Source: Helianthus annuus
Lineage: Eukaryota > Streptophyta > Magnoliopsida > Asterales > Asteraceae
Length of the DNA stretch: 64,000 bases
NCBI RefSeq assembly: GCF_002127325.2
Contig: NC_035446.2
Span: 157,326,799-157,390,798, forward strand
Direction: 5' to 3'
The notes beneath the pieces were generated by a model. The model did no database searches. It saw nothing but the letters and a program-made list of their open reading frames with translations, and was not told the DNA's origin. This document shows positions 1 to 11,546 of the stretch, one piece after another. Position numbers and translations under genes: made by a program. Each line of letters opens with the position of its first letter. Positions within the stretch are counted from its first letter, which is position 1.

Positions 1-107
1 CACCCACGCCCCGCCATACCTCACGGACACGTCACTCACCAGTGGAGGGATCGAACTCCACGTGTTAACTCATGCCCCCAACCCCCGCCCCACCATACCC
101 CATGGTC
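1..107. mobile_element. Right end of a PIF/Harbinger-like MITE (cut by window edge)
   Basis: The segment ends in CCATGGTC followed by TTA. Read on the other strand this gives GACCATGG, close to the GACCATGTG terminus of the complete Harbinger element at 61378. TTA at 108-110 would be the 3-bp target duplication. The left end lies outside the window, so the call rests on one terminus only. The following 111-283 is AT-rich with no feature. Confidence 0.35.
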
Positions 108-291
108 TTAGGATTTAACATTTTGAATGATTTTATTAGAATAATTAACAAAGTAAAAAGGTTTATTAAATTTGAAGCTAAATCACTTAAAATAAATACG
201 AAACAAAACAAAAATCATGAACTTACTAAACCAACAACTAATTGTATTGAACTCGACTAAAAAATTCCAGTTACTTTCTCGACTCTCAAAC

Positions 292-877
292 TAGAGGTGC
301 ACAAAAAATCGTAACTGGAATCGCATCCGATAAAAAAATATGGAACCGGTTTTTTTAATATCTGGGTATTCTATACCTGAAACCGGAACCGACCCTACCC
401 GTAGGATATAGATATGGTATGTATTTTCATCTCAATACCTGGAACCGGAACAGACCATACCAGATTAATACCCGAAACAGGGAAAGAACCGGAACTGATT
501 ATACTCGGCTATACCCAATACATGATTCTAATATCTATCTTTTAAATTTAGGTTAGTGTATTTTTTTTCATTATACATGTATATTTAATAGTAATAAAAA
601 GAGACGAGGAAATAGGGTAACAAAAACGGAATAAAATATTAAAAAAACCTGAAAGAAAGGTATTAAAAAACTCGTAGATAGGGTATAGACAAACTCGAAA
701 ATAGGGTATTTTAATACCCGGTTTCTTAAGAACCGGAAGCGAACCTTACTCGGAACCGAGCAAATAGGGTATGGTTTTTTAGTCAAATAACCAGAATTAG
801 AACCGAACCGGTTATAACAATATCTGGTTCCATAACCGGAACCGATTAATTAAAAATACCCGGCTTACGCACCTCTC
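292..877. mobile_element. hAT-type non-autonomous element A
   Basis: The 8-bp direct repeat TCTCAAAC (284-291 and 878-885) flanks the element. The left end reads TAGAGGTGCACAAA and the right end is its degraded inverse (TACGCACCTCTC). The interior is almost wholly short motifs of the ACCGGAACCGG and TACCCGG type and contains no transposase. An 8-bp duplication and A/G-rich TIR fit the hAT superfamily. It is a diverged relative of the element at 1067. Confidence 0.75.
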
Positions 878-1066
878 TCTCAAACTAGATCGTGAGCTGT
901 CCGACCCTGATTCTTTGTTGAGTCTCGTTCTTCATTGGTTCAGGCCATCCATTTGAGCCTGCCTTATTATGTAACAAAAGCCCAAAATCTTCTTTCTTTA
1001 TTTAGTTAAGCCCAACAAGATTTTAGATATCAGCCCACCATCAAAGTGTGTTTGTCTACTTGCGTA

Positions 1067-2018
1067 TAATGGTGCACAAAAAACCCGAACCCGGACCCGG
1101 ACCCGAAAAAAAAACCCGGAACCGGGTATTATAAAACCCGGGTTTTTTATACCCGAACCCGAACCCGACCCTACCCGTAGGGTAGGGACCGGGTATGCAT
1201 ATTTGATCTAAAACCCGAACCCGGAACCGGTTTTTTTATACCCGATTTATACCCGAAACCCGGTTTTATAAATACCCGAACCCGAACCCGAAACCGGTTT
1301 ATACCCGAAACCCGGTTTATACCCGAAACCCGGTTTAAAAAAACCCGATTTTGATGTAATCTTGTTTAATTATGTATGCGTTAAGACTTCTAGTTCTTAT
1401 GATTTTACAAAATTATGTATGCACTTTGATGTAATGAATCTTGTTTAAGTATTAGGTTTCTAGTTCTTATGATGAACAAAATTATGTAATCCACATATTT
1501 CTTTTCAAAGCCCAAAAGAACAAAACTAAAACCCCACTAAATCTCGTGACAATGCATGGCTGGTCCTGGTTGTTCTCATTTGATTTTTTTCGGCTCAACA
1601 TGCTATTGCTTGAGCCACCTGCATCAGTCGTCTAGCCTTCTCCAGCCACCTGCATCACTCGTCTAGCCTTCTCCAGCCACAACCGCACTACCCGATGCGG
1701 TTTTTTCCCAACCCGATGGGGGTTTTTTAATACCCGGTGCGGGTTTTTTCCCAACCCGATGCATACCCGAACCCTACCCGATGAATACCCGAACCGGACC
1801 CGAACCCGGAAATAGGGTATTATAATACCCGGGTTTTATAAAACCCGACCCGAACCCTACCCGAACCCGGGTATATAGGGTATACATTTTTGGTAGAAAA
1901 CCCGGACCCGGACCCGACCCGGTTTTAAAAAAAACCCGATTTTTTAAAACCCGATCCTACCCGAACCCGATCCTACCCGAAACCCAGTTTTTAAAAAAAC
2001 CCGATTTGTGCACCACTA
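1067..2018. mobile_element. hAT-type non-autonomous element B
   Basis: Ends TAATGGTGCACAAA and TTTGTGCACCACTA are inverted copies of each other, flanked by the 8-bp direct repeat CTTGCGTA (1059-1066, 2019-2026). Both flanks of about 350 bp hold dense ACCCGAACCCG-type motifs in mirrored orientation. The middle (about 1340-1680) has two short internal duplications, one around TTCTAGTTCTTATGAT and one around CGTCTAGCCTTCTCCAG. There is no coding capacity. It is the better preserved of the two family members. Confidence 0.85.
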
Positions 2019-2186
2019 CTTGCGTAACATCCAACAAGAATTAATTTGACACCGTGGGATGTACATTGAACTAGAAAATATACCCGCCTAAGTAGCGCGA
2101 TACCACTTTTATAATGTAGTGTTACGATGGATTCCATTCGAAAAAAAATTAAACGTCGAAGAGGCACACCTAACGACAATATATTT

Positions 2187-2390
2187 GGAAAGCACGAAAA
2201 GCCATGTCGTTATTAAAGTGTATACTAGAAAAAACGAATAAAAGAAATTTAATGGTATGGATGAGCTCGGTACCGAACTGAAAGTTTTGGAAAGCACGAA
2301 AAGCTATGTCGTTATTAAAGTGTATGCTAGGAAAAAACGAATAAAAGAAATTTAATGGTAGGGATGAGCTCGGTACCGAACTAAAAGTAC
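2187..2390. repeat. 102-bp tandem duplication
   Basis: Two adjacent units begin at 2187 and 2289, each starting GGAAAGCACGAAAAG and ending near GAGCTCGGTACCGAACT, with a handful of substitutions. Open frames here on the minus strand merely read the repeat and are not taken as genes. Confidence 0.8.
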
Positions 2391-2544
2391 CAGTATCGAA
2401 AACGACAAAAAGTGGGTAACGATTCGGTATAAAAAAAAATCGATACGGAAAATTTGATACCGATACCGAGTACCAGATGGTCATCCTTATTTAATAGTAA
2501 AATATGTGTATTATGTGTATATATAAAATTGATTAATAATAATA

Positions 2545-2910
2545 GGTAGAGGATCCTGTAAAAAGTGCTCAAAGTGTGAGAAGTGTATTATAACACTATA
2601 TATAATACTATATAACACCATATAAACACCGTATAACAATATGTAACACCATATAATACCATATAACACTATGTAACACTATATATCATTATATAACAAA
2701 TATAACACTATAGGTTGTCTGATAGCATGTCTATGATAGATGTATAGTGTTATATTTGTTATATAATGATATATAGTGTTTCATAGTGTTATATGGTATT
2801 ATATGGTGTTACATATTATTATACGGTGTTTATATGGTGTTATATAGTATTATATATAGTATTATAATACACTTCTCACACTTTAGGCCCTTTTTACACT
2901 ATCCTTACCC
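2545..2910. mobile_element. Long palindromic MITE, copy 1
   Basis: The element is nearly one hairpin. The left arm runs from GGTAGAGGATCCTGTAAAAAG through ATAACACTATAT-type repeats. The right arm mirrors it and ends CTTTTTACACTATCCTTACCC. A small loop lies around 2712-2740. A second copy in the opposite orientation is at 63274-63657. No protein is encoded. Flanks are AATAATA-rich on both sides, so the target duplication cannot be fixed. Confidence 0.75.
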
Positions 2911-3362
2911 AATAATAATTTATAACTTATAATAAAAGACTCCAAATAATGACACATGTCATTCTCTCCTTCAACCTCATAAATTTTATTTATATTTGTT
3001 TAATAAATTTCTATTAATATTAATTAATAACTAATATATAGATATCACTTATTTTTATTCTTGTCTTTATCTAAAATTAATAAATAACTTCAATTTTGCA
3101 ATTTAGACCCTTTGTTTTTTTATTTTTAACTCAAAGTTTTTCATCTTTTACAATTTAATCTCAACTCTTTTTTATTTTCAATTTTGGTCCACCATACTTT
3201 TCATCTTTCCCAAGTTTTTCGTTTCGTTCTAAATTTTGTGACTTAACGCACCGCAACATGCGTGCAGGGTTAAACATTTTTTCTTACATTTTTTCCCGTT
3301 TAACTGGCCAATCACGTCACATCTATTTTTTTTATATTTTACGTTTCGGTGGTGTCAAATTC
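2911..3362. other. AT-rich intergenic DNA
   Basis: No gene or element end was recognised. The stretch is AT-rich with T-tracts and phrases such as TTTAGACCC that suggest eroded transposon sequence. Confidence 0.5.
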
Positions 3363-3613
3363 TTAGAGCATTCACATCCTAACCATCAAATTATGTGAGG
3401 AGGGGTTTTTATATTATAAAGGGTATAAAAAGTGGTTGTGAGTAGAGGAGAGAGAAAATGCTACTGTTCATCTGTATATTTGGGGGACACTGTTCACCCG
3501 TTATAATTTTTTAATATATTTTGAAAGTGGTTGTGAGTGGAAGTTAGAGAAAAATGTAATGATAATATTATTTAATTGAAAGGAGAGAGAAAAGTATTTG
3601 TTTTTAGTGGAAA

Positions 3614-4498
3614 TCTATACTATATAATAAAAGAAACCACTTTTGGGACACTTGTCATCATATTAGAGCATCTCTTATAGATAATTATTATTTTAATTTA
3701 ATATTTTCTAATTAATTATAGATAACTCTCCTATTAAATATTATTTAGTTTAATATCTTATAGATAATTATTATTTAATTTAATCTTCTTCTTATTTATA
3801 ATATTATTTAGAGAAAATTAACGTTTTCTTTTCTAACTCTTTTGGCCCCTAACACTAACCCCATCCATTAAATGTTAGGGGCCAAAAGAGTTAAAAAAGA
3901 CGTTAGGGGCCAAAAAGGTTAGAAAAAAAGACGTTGGAGGCTTAGATGTTAAAAAAAATTTAGGCTAAAAGTGTAAAAGTGATATAACCACGGGGGCAAA
4001 ATCGTAATTTTATTATTTGATGTATAAAATTAAATTTATTCAATTCGTACAATACACGAGGTTTTTTAAGGATATATATGTTTTTTATTATTTAGTACAG
4101 AAAATCACATTTATTCAAACCGTGTAATACACATATTTTTAAAGATATAATTTTTTTTTATTATTTGGTATATAAAATTATATTTATTCAACCCGTGTAA
4201 TAAATGGGGTTTTTTAAAGATGTATTATTTTATTATTTGGTAAACAATATTACATTTATTCAACTCGTGTAATACACGTGGTTTTAAAGATATAACTTTT
4301 TTATTTTGTATATAAAATTACATTTATTCAACCTGTACAATATTGTTCTTATAGATATAACTTTTTTATTATTTAATATATAAAAATATATTTATTCAAC
4401 ACGTGCAATAAAAAAAGCTTTTAAAGATATATTATTTTATTATTTAGTATATAAAATTTATTTATTCAACCCGTGTAATACACGGGGTTATAACCTAG
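3614..4498 (+). mobile_element. Small non-autonomous Helitron
   Basis: The 5' end is TCTATACTATATAATAAAAG preceded by A. The 3' end has a CCGTGTAATACACGG hairpin and finishes TTATAACCTAG followed by T. This is the expected Helitron signature (5' TC, 3' hairpin plus CTAG, insertion between A and T, no target duplication). There is no Rep/helicase. A small inverted pair of TTTGGCCCCTAAC motifs lies at about 3840-3900. Confidence 0.85.
4020..4498 (+). repeat. About seven tandem units of the Helitron 3' hairpin
   Basis: A unit of roughly 70 bp, made of TTTATTCAACCCGTGTAATACACGGGG, a T-rich linker and TTATTTAGTATATAAAA (split here only for length), repeats about seven times. The last unit forms the real 3' terminus. 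Inner units have eroded hairpins. Confidence 0.75.
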
Positions 4499-4817
4499 TA
4501 TATTGATATATGAGTTGTTTTTTAGTGGAATGTATGTATAATTTGATGGGTTGGATGTGAATGCTCTTAGGACCTTCTTTGATCCGCTCAATGATTGGAT
4601 TCACTTTTACTCTGACCCGACCCTTACAATTCGACTCATACTTTTCCTTACGCTATTTTCTCTGTTTCTGTTTCCTCAAGTTAAAAAACCCTAAACACAA
4701 TCTTCCATGGAGATGCCAAAAGATGAAGATGCCATGAGATTGAAGACGGCACAATTTTCCAATGAAGACCTTTCTAATACCGATCCTATTGATTGATGAA
4801 GACGGCACCAGATCGTA

Positions 4818-4941
4818 GATTTTGTGAGAAATTTTTGTTTCCGTTCGAATTGTTGTATATGAAAACACGAATACGCGACCGATTTGTGAGAAATTTTGTC
4901 TCCGTTCGAATTGCTGTATACGAAAACACGAATACGCGACC
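4818..4941. repeat. About 62-bp tandem duplication
   Basis: Two adjacent units (4818-4880, 4881-4941) share TTTGTGAGAAATTTT, CCGTTCGAATTG and AAAACACGAATACGCGACC, with a few substitutions and one short indel. Confidence 0.75.
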
Positions 4942-6735
4942 GATCTTGGTAAGTTTTCTTTGATTTTAGTATAATCTCATATTATTCTTTTGTCTTGTAA
5001 TTATTATGTTTTCAAGAAAAAAATAAATACTCAAATTAATGCAGTTGTTACCAAAAGCTTGTAGCTAGAATTACATTGGCTATACTTTATTTAGTACCTT
5101 TGTCGTTATTAAAGTTGATGGTATAAATTCAATGGGATTTTGATATGAACAATGTGAATGGTAAGTTGTTATTTACCTTATATATCAAATTAATTTTCTG
5201 CTTTTAAGTTCTGTTTTGTACCCCTGGTTTTGCATATTCACCTTCTAATTTTGACTTTTACAGATGAATCTGTTGTTTGCAATGGTTGCCTGAGTCTAGA
5301 CAAAATACTTCCACAGGAGAATTGCCTTTTCTTTCTTAGATGCAGAAGGTATGACATATACGTTGTTTTATGTTTCTAGCATTCTGTTTATTATACCACA
5401 AAGATGACATAGATAGTTTTCTATACTTATTAGTGTGAATTTTAATTTGATTATTACAAAGTAGTTTAGTCTCTAATATTAACCACTATAGCCATTTTGT
5501 CATCTTTAATAAACTATTTACAACCTTGTGATACCAGACCAAAAAACGTTTTAGGTCAATTCGACGTGTACCAAAAAGTTGCCCGCTTTGAACCATTTTT
5601 TCTTACCTAAAACTTTTATGTAGTATGTCTATGGGTTAATGTTGGTATGTATATGTCACATGTAGGGTGGAGAGCCTGAAGCAGCTGCTGACGATATGAG
5701 CCTGCTGGGATTTAACTAAGCTCAATAATGTGGATCAATGGAAAGGTTAGTGTGTTCCGCCTGATTCTATACACCTTTTAATTAAGCTTGGTTGAAAACT
5801 CAACGGGTGAAAGTGGAAATTTATCTTTGGTTAATTTTTATTTAACAATTACTTGCTTTAACCTAGACACAAGTGGCAAATTTGATGGTTTGGATAATGG
5901 GTCAAAATGAGTAAAAATTGATTTGTTTGATTGAAAATTAAACAAGTTCAAGTTAAAATTAATCTCAGTTCAACATAATGTATATGATCTCTTTATCTAA
6001 ACATAACCTACTATGACCATCTTCATCGTCGGTGAGGTGAAAGTAATTTGTGGTTAATTTTGAGAGGAGGGGGGTTCGACATGGCGAGGAGAGATAGTGG
6101 GTGAAATACTTGGAAACAGGCGAGTAAGGATTAGGAATGTGAGAGGAGGGGTTAGAGGAAGGGTTGCCCGTGGAATTTATTTTGGATAAACCAGTGTGGA
6201 GAGGCAAGGGTCCGTATGAAGCTGGTGATGGAGATGGTTTAATTACTAACATGTTTTACAAATTTCGAAATTTTAAAAAGCTCTTATTTGTAGTTTTGTC
6301 ATTAATTGATCAAAGCTTTATATATATTGTATTTGTAACTAATAATATCAATTTTGTGTTACGAGATAGTTTGGTTTATCATGTAAAGACATACCCCTTA
6401 TAAGGCTTGATTTTTTATATTAAATGGAATAAAAATAATTGAATAATTTATTCATGAACTAAAATAGTTTTCTATTTTTAAAAATAATCTTATATGTAAA
6501 ATATACCTTAAACGAGCTGTAAGCCACATGATAATTAGAAGATTTTTAGAGGTAGCAAGACATTTTGCTATTATATTTGTTTTCGACGGCGAGTTGGAGT
6601 CTATCAGTGTATGCACTAATGGTTTACACCATCTTACATGTAATAAAGCATATTTATGGAATACGCTCATAGTAAATTTGTTTCTACTTCAGTTTATGCT
6701 CATTTTTATTTAACTGACTAAATCAACATATTAGA

Positions 6736-6876
6736 GACAAGGAAGATTGGCGGCTTTGGAGGAACAATCTAGATGAAGAATACTCTGTTCAACATGTGAA
6801 GATGGCGGTGAACCTGCAGGATAGTACAAACCAACAGTTTTCGAGATTTCATTGGAATAGATGGGCCATTCCGAAG
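6736..6876 (+). pseudogene. LINE reverse-transcriptase C-terminal (zf-RVT) fragment
   Basis: 47 codons without a stop read like the zinc-binding region at the C-terminus of plant LINE reverse transcriptases. Visible cues are DWRLWRNNLDEEYSV, then FHWNRWAIPK, matching the usual W-x-W ... FSV ... WN-x-W-x-PxK spacing of that domain. The fragment has AG before it and GT after it, so it may have been picked up as an exon-like piece. No other part of a LINE is nearby. Confidence 0.5.
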
Positions 6877-7071
6877 GTAAACCTGTTTGTTTAGAGAGCT
6901 AACTTAGATAAAAGTTTTCATATATTTAATTAATATTGAATATAAATGTAATTTCATTGTCATTATTTAATGTAATATATGTATTTCTTTTGTGTTTTTT
7001 ATTTTTATTTTAGACTTATGATTTGTATCATTTAATTGTACAGTCCGTGTAATACACGGGTTATAACCTAG

Positions 7072-8978
7072 TATACATATATATGCTAACAACAATAATA
7101 TTTATAATAATAAGTATTATATTATGTATTAATGTAAATCTAGTTGACATGAAACATCAAAAAGTTTGAAAGTAAAAAACACACGCATATTAGATTTTGA
7201 CACACGTGAGAAAACCCTATCTTTGTGTGAGAAAGTAAAAGACTATCAAATAAGGGGTATGGAGTGCATGCCCCGCTAATATTTCGGTTAATAGTGTAAT
7301 ATTTTTGATATTTTATCCAATGTTTTTAAAATTATATAGGTCCACCCTGTCAGTTATTTTCTCAAAAAAAATTTATATTTGTATTGAGTTAATATAATAT
7401 ATAATGCTGGGTGTTACAGTGCATGCATCGACAAGTCAAATTTCGTAAGTCAAAACAATTGAACGCATTTGATTGCAGGGTTGCGCAGCGGGAATGTATC
7501 ATATATGAATATATCTTATCCAAAACTCCAACTTTGACTGCTTTTTTATTTTTTTAAAAAAAGACATGTGGCTATGGTATGTAATGCCACGCTGATGTAC
7601 ATGCTGTCTACGTGTCGGGTCACTTTTAAGACTATCGGGTGTGGGGTCGTCCCCTCTCTGTCCAAGTCCGTCCCCCACGTCGCACACCGCCCCTCATGGG
7701 GTTGTCGCGTCACTCCCGGCAGCTGCAAGACGGAGGCGACGAGGCAAACAAGTGGGCCCCCCTTTGACTTCTCTCTCTCCCCCCTTTATTATATATTAAT
7801 ATTATTATTGGTTTTTATTATGGGTTGAGTAGTCCTCCACACTCTTGGATTGTCCCTAAGGGAATGGTCCTCCACTCTTGTGAGGTGTCGGCTATGTGGC
7901 AGGTAGTCTCTTTGGGGACTAACCGAACCACACCATATAGTCTAATAAAACTTATATGGAAACGTAGATGTATTCATGCAATAATATGTTCGGGATTTCA
8001 GAAAACAACATGTTTGTAATCTTAAAAAAACAAGTCAAAAGTATTTTATAGTTGACGTTATTGTTTTTTATTATATAGAGAAAAATCGTGGTCTTGATCT
8101 TGTAATGTAGTCTCCCACTCAACCCATTAAGAAGTAATTTATTTATGAGAACACCGATAGCGACTCAATGACTCATCTGAGCTGTCCGACCAAGGGAATA
8201 TCCTTTCTGTCCCCTCTGATGTTGCCAGTCTCGTGGATTACGTGTCGCGCGCTTACTCGTTCCAGCTGGGCACCTGCTAGTACTGGTTGTCGGCCTGTCC
8301 ACTAAAGATCTTGGTTTCGTGGCTGGCGTCCATCCATTGGTGTCACGTATTGTCCTTTTTGTCGCTAGGAGCATCTTCTTTGCTGCCATGCGATTCCTTC
8401 CAGAAGATTCTAGAACCTTCTGGAAGCACCTGGATGCTAGATGATGTAAACGCCATGTTGGAAAAGTAGCGTGGACCCTGTGAAAAATTTACACTGATTT
8501 GGGACTATAGCTCTTCAGTTTGATTAACACCTTAGTTTGTAACTGAAATACAAAAGTGTGATTTATTATATATAAACCAATTAAATTATTTGTTTTAAAT
8601 CCGGTATATTATTTGCATGAAGTTTTATAGAAAAAAGGGTAAAAAATTCAAAAGAGACAATAGAAATCAAGAAAAGGCTAATTACTTCTTGAATAACAGC
8701 ATAAGTTACGGTTCATGAATCATGACTCAAAATTGAAACTTCTGTCAAATTAAAAGCATTTAACTTGAAATATTACAGGAGAGAATATTCCTCTCACATT
8801 TGCATAATCATACATCTGTCACCTAAAACAATGCAAAGTCTTTATGAAAACATAACACAATAAAATACCGTTTGTCCAATAAAAAATCTTCAAATAATAT
8901 TATTTAAAAAAAGAAGTTGAGAACTTTTAGGAATTATATTCCTAATAACTTATTCATAAATTTTCTTTTACTTAAGGC
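7072..8978. other. Intergenic DNA, including a GC-richer island
   Basis: 7072-7490 is AT-rich and featureless to me. 7560-8480 is distinctly GC-richer (for example CGTCCCCCACGTCGCAC near 7670), with open frames on both strands. None has a recognisable domain, start context or splice structure. It may be a decayed element or captured DNA; I cannot assign it. Confidence 0.4.
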
Positions 8979-9304
8979 TAAATTTAGTAAATGAATGGTT
9001 ATTGTGGTTTACCAAAATTTTAAATTTGTTTCCTAACTTTCCAAAAGTATATGGACGGTTTTAGTGATTTCCATTTTGTAACACATTTAGTCCTCAACTT
9101 TACCAAAAGTCACATGAATGGTTCATGTGGTTTACACTTTTTAACGCATTTAGTCCCTAACCTAGACCTACTGAAACGTTAATATTTGTTAGCTAAGGAC
9201 TAAATGTGTTACAAAGTACAAACTATAAGAACCATCTGTTTACTTTTAAAAAACTAGGGACCAAATCGAAAGTTTTGGTAAACCAAAGGGATTATTTACT
9301 TTAT
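8979..9304. mobile_element. Imperfect foldback MITE upstream of MYB copy 1
   Basis: The left arm contains TGTGGTTTACCAAAA and GTAACACATTTAGTCCT. The right arm carries their inverses (AGGACTAAATGTGTTAC and TTTTGGTAAACCAAA). The arms are diverged and the centre lies near 9165. The internal TTAGTCC / TGGTTTACC phrasing is typical of plant foldback MITEs. It sits directly upstream of the MYB promoter. Confidence 0.6.
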
Positions 9305-9379
9305 TTAAAAACTTTAATTGGATAATGACACCTATTTTTTAAAAACAAAATGGCGGAAAATTCTGAAACAGAATCCAAC

Positions 9380-9387
9380 TATATATA
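9380..9387 (+). promoter_or_regulatory. Putative TATA box of MYB copy 1
   Basis: TATATATA lies about 90 bp before the ATG at 9473, a normal plant spacing. No other TATA-like motif is nearer. Confidence 0.5.
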
Positions 9388-9472
9388 TATTCAGAAATTC
9401 TAGCAGTCTTGTAGATATAGATCAACACCCAGATAACAGAAGCTACTAGATTCTCGCAAATTCAATTCAATC

Positions 9473-10543
9473 ATGGACAACCAGAAAAACAAACCCGTTG
9501 ATTCAACGTGGACTAATCACGACCGTTCGTTGTTTCTACATGCAGTCGCCAACGGCCCGGATGATATCGCCGGAAGATGGGAGGAGATGGCCAATGCGAT
9601 TCCGGGCAAGACTCCGGAGGAGGTGAAAGCGTACTACGAGGCGGTGGAACACGATTTACTTGAAATTGAAGCCGGTCGGGTTGAGTTACCGAATTATAAT
9701 GATGATATTGGTGATGAGTTTGTTGTTACCGTGAAAAAAGAAGATGAAGCGGTTGGGAATTTGGATTCGGAGATGGGGAATGGAACGAAACGTGTGGAAA
9801 AAGAGAGGAAGAAAGCGACTCCATGGACCGAAGAAGAACACAGGTATGTTGTGGTGGTTTTTTTATTGATTTTGTCTTTCGTAGTTACATTCGTTTATGT
9901 TATGGACGGAAACCATTGCAAGATATTACAAAAAAGTGGGGTTTATAGGCTAAATGGGCTTGGCTTTTAACAGTTTCTTGAAAAAATTAACTTGTTTCGT
10001 CTTCTTGAAGTGGATATTAAATTTGCATGATTGAATTTGGATTCATGAATGATATCAGTATGAATTTGACTTTGCATAGTCATAGTTTCTAGTTACATTG
10101 ATCATACCTATTGCATTGTTTGACTTAAAAAGTCAACCCAATGAATCTTGATTAATTTGGTTCATGTTCACAGGAGATTCCTGCAGGGGCTTAAGGTTTA
10201 TGGAAAGGGGGACTGGCGCAGCATTTCGAGAATCATGGTGGTTACGAGGACGGCTACACAAGTTGCTAGCCATGCTCAAAAGTATTTCCTCAGGCAGGCG
10301 TCACTCAAGGAAGATAATAACAAGGATGAAAATAAAAAGAAGAAGAAGAGGAGAAGGTGTAGTATTCATGATATCACCACCGCGGATGTACCCGTGGTGG
10401 TGGACACACAGCCGAGTTCATCGACACCACCAACCTCTAGTTTGAATGGTAGTCAAGGAAGAGGAGTGCCAACACCAACACCAACACCATCATCACCCCA
10501 TGAGGGACAATTCAATGGCATTGGCAGCCAAGGAAGAGGATAA
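9473..10543 (+). CDS. MYB-related (SHAQKYF, DIVARICATA/SRM1-type) factor, copy 1, truncated
   Basis: Model: exon 1 9473-9843 and exon 2 10174-10543, with a GT-AG intron of 330 bp. The split codon AG|G restores the conserved [18 protein letters not shown] reading. The first SANT/MYB repeat spans residues about 10-75 ([16 protein letters not shown] ... [18 protein letters not shown]). The second MYB repeat spans about 115-172 and ends in the diagnostic SHAQKYF. A basic KKKKKRRR stretch follows and could be a nuclear localisation signal. The family binds I-box-like DNA and regulates transcription. The product would be 246 aa because of TAA at 10541-10543. The same frame stays open for 147 further codons (10544-10984) that still match the C-terminus of copy 2. 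DNA-binding domains are intact, so a short protein could still bind DNA, or the allele may be decaying. Confidence 0.8.
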
Positions 10544-10984
10544 TCATCGCTAAAACTATGGTCGGGAATTCAGGGCGTTACAACCACCGTTACCACCATG
10601 GTGGTGCACACACAGCCGATATCATCAACACCACCACCAGCCACTAGTTTCTATGGTGGTAGCAATGGTAGAGCAGTACCAACGACAATAGCAACATCGT
10701 CGTCCCATTATTTCTGTGGCGGTCAAGGAAGAGGAGGAGGACAACCGCCCACTAATTTCTATGGGGGACAAGGAGGAGGTGCACCGCAGCCGCTCAATAG
10801 TTTCTACGGCGGCCAAGGAAGAGGAGTACCGACACTGCCAGCCACTAATTTCTATAGTGAGCAAGGAAGGGCACCACCGCGGTATGAGTTTATAAAAAAT
10901 TTGGCTCCTACCCATGTTAAAGATTACTCTTTAGATGAAGACTTTAGTTTTAAAAACAGCTACTTTAGTGAGACTAACCTTTGA
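10544..10984 (+). pseudogene. Cut-off C-terminal coding tail of MYB copy 1
   Basis: This is in the same frame as exon 2 after the stop at 10541. It is rich in Ser/Pro/Gly with repeated SFYGGQGRG-type units. Its end (PPRYEF ... KDYSLDEDFSFKNSYFSE) matches the end of copy 2 (PLRYEI ... [18 protein letters not shown]). In copy 2 the position of the stop reads GCA CAA TCA; here GCA is missing and CAA has become TAA. The retained frame points to a recent loss or to a single-base assembly error. Confidence 0.65.
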
Positions 10985-11546
10985 ATAGGACAGAGTTAAC
11001 CTCCAGTTAACCATCAAAGCAAATTGAATTGTGAATAGGTAACAATATGAACCAAGAGACAATTGTGAATAGTGATTTGATTTGATATGATATGATTTGG
11101 ATTGGATTGGTTTATTTTGGTTTTTGTTTACTCTATTGAAGAAGTACTATTGCATGATTTTCTATTAGTCTTTTAAGCTTGTCAAGTTGCCAATTACTCG
11201 TCCCGATAAATGTTACCTGTTCTTTGAATGCTTTTATAAGTTTTGGGTTTGATCATGTTCTTGATATCGGTCATTACAAAATGAGTCAAACATCTAAACA
11301 GATTACAGAAAAGAGATTGGAAATGAGATGGTAGAAAATCTCAAATGACAAACAGAAAATGTGTTGATCAATACTGCAAGAAAATATTATGTAAGAATCT
11401 TAAAAACGGAAGAAAATGCCATTAGCACGAGTTGTGCTACAGGCTTGACCGAAACACGTTCAATATATCATGAAGCTTCGAAAACTGATTAAGCTGGATC
11501 CATCTTGATCTTCTTATAGTTCTCTCGGTCCTTCGTGACTTCGTCC
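10985..11546. other. 3' region of MYB copy 1 and spacer to the IF1-like gene
   Basis: No separate gene. A GATTTGATATGATATG-type direct repeat lies near 11078-11110. The two genes converge here (plus and minus strands). A frame open from 11671 to 11489 on the minus strand overlaps the last exon of the IF1-like gene in another frame. Confidence 0.5.

Larger units (their letters stand above)
3366..4566. mobile_element. Tourist-like (PIF/Harbinger) MITE split by a Helitron
   Basis: GAGCATTCACATCC at the left is mirrored by GGATGTGAATGCTC at the right, and TTA is duplicated outside both (3363-3365, 4567-4569). Three-base TTA duplications mark PIF/Harbinger. Without the Helitron at 3614-4498 the element would be about 316 bp. 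Confidence 0.8.
4570..7071 (+). other. Helitron-ended block with gene fragments
   Basis: The right border (CCGTGTAATACACGG hairpin, TTATAACCTAG at 7061-7071, then T) is a third copy of the same Helitron 3' terminus. I found no matching TCTATACT 5' end, so the left border is unknown. Inside are a short coding-looking piece at about 5264-5351 bounded by AG and GT, a 60-bp tandem duplication, and a LINE fragment at 6736-6876. The arrangement suggests captured host fragments. Confidence 0.4.

Noticed and set aside
72..260. 62-codon open frame at the left edge
   Set aside because: Starts in a MITE end and runs into AT-rich DNA; no domain, no splice partner.
7499..8469. Several 60-86-codon frames on both strands in the GC-richer island
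   Set aside because: Overlapping frames on both strands are expected at this composition; none shows a family motif or exon structure.
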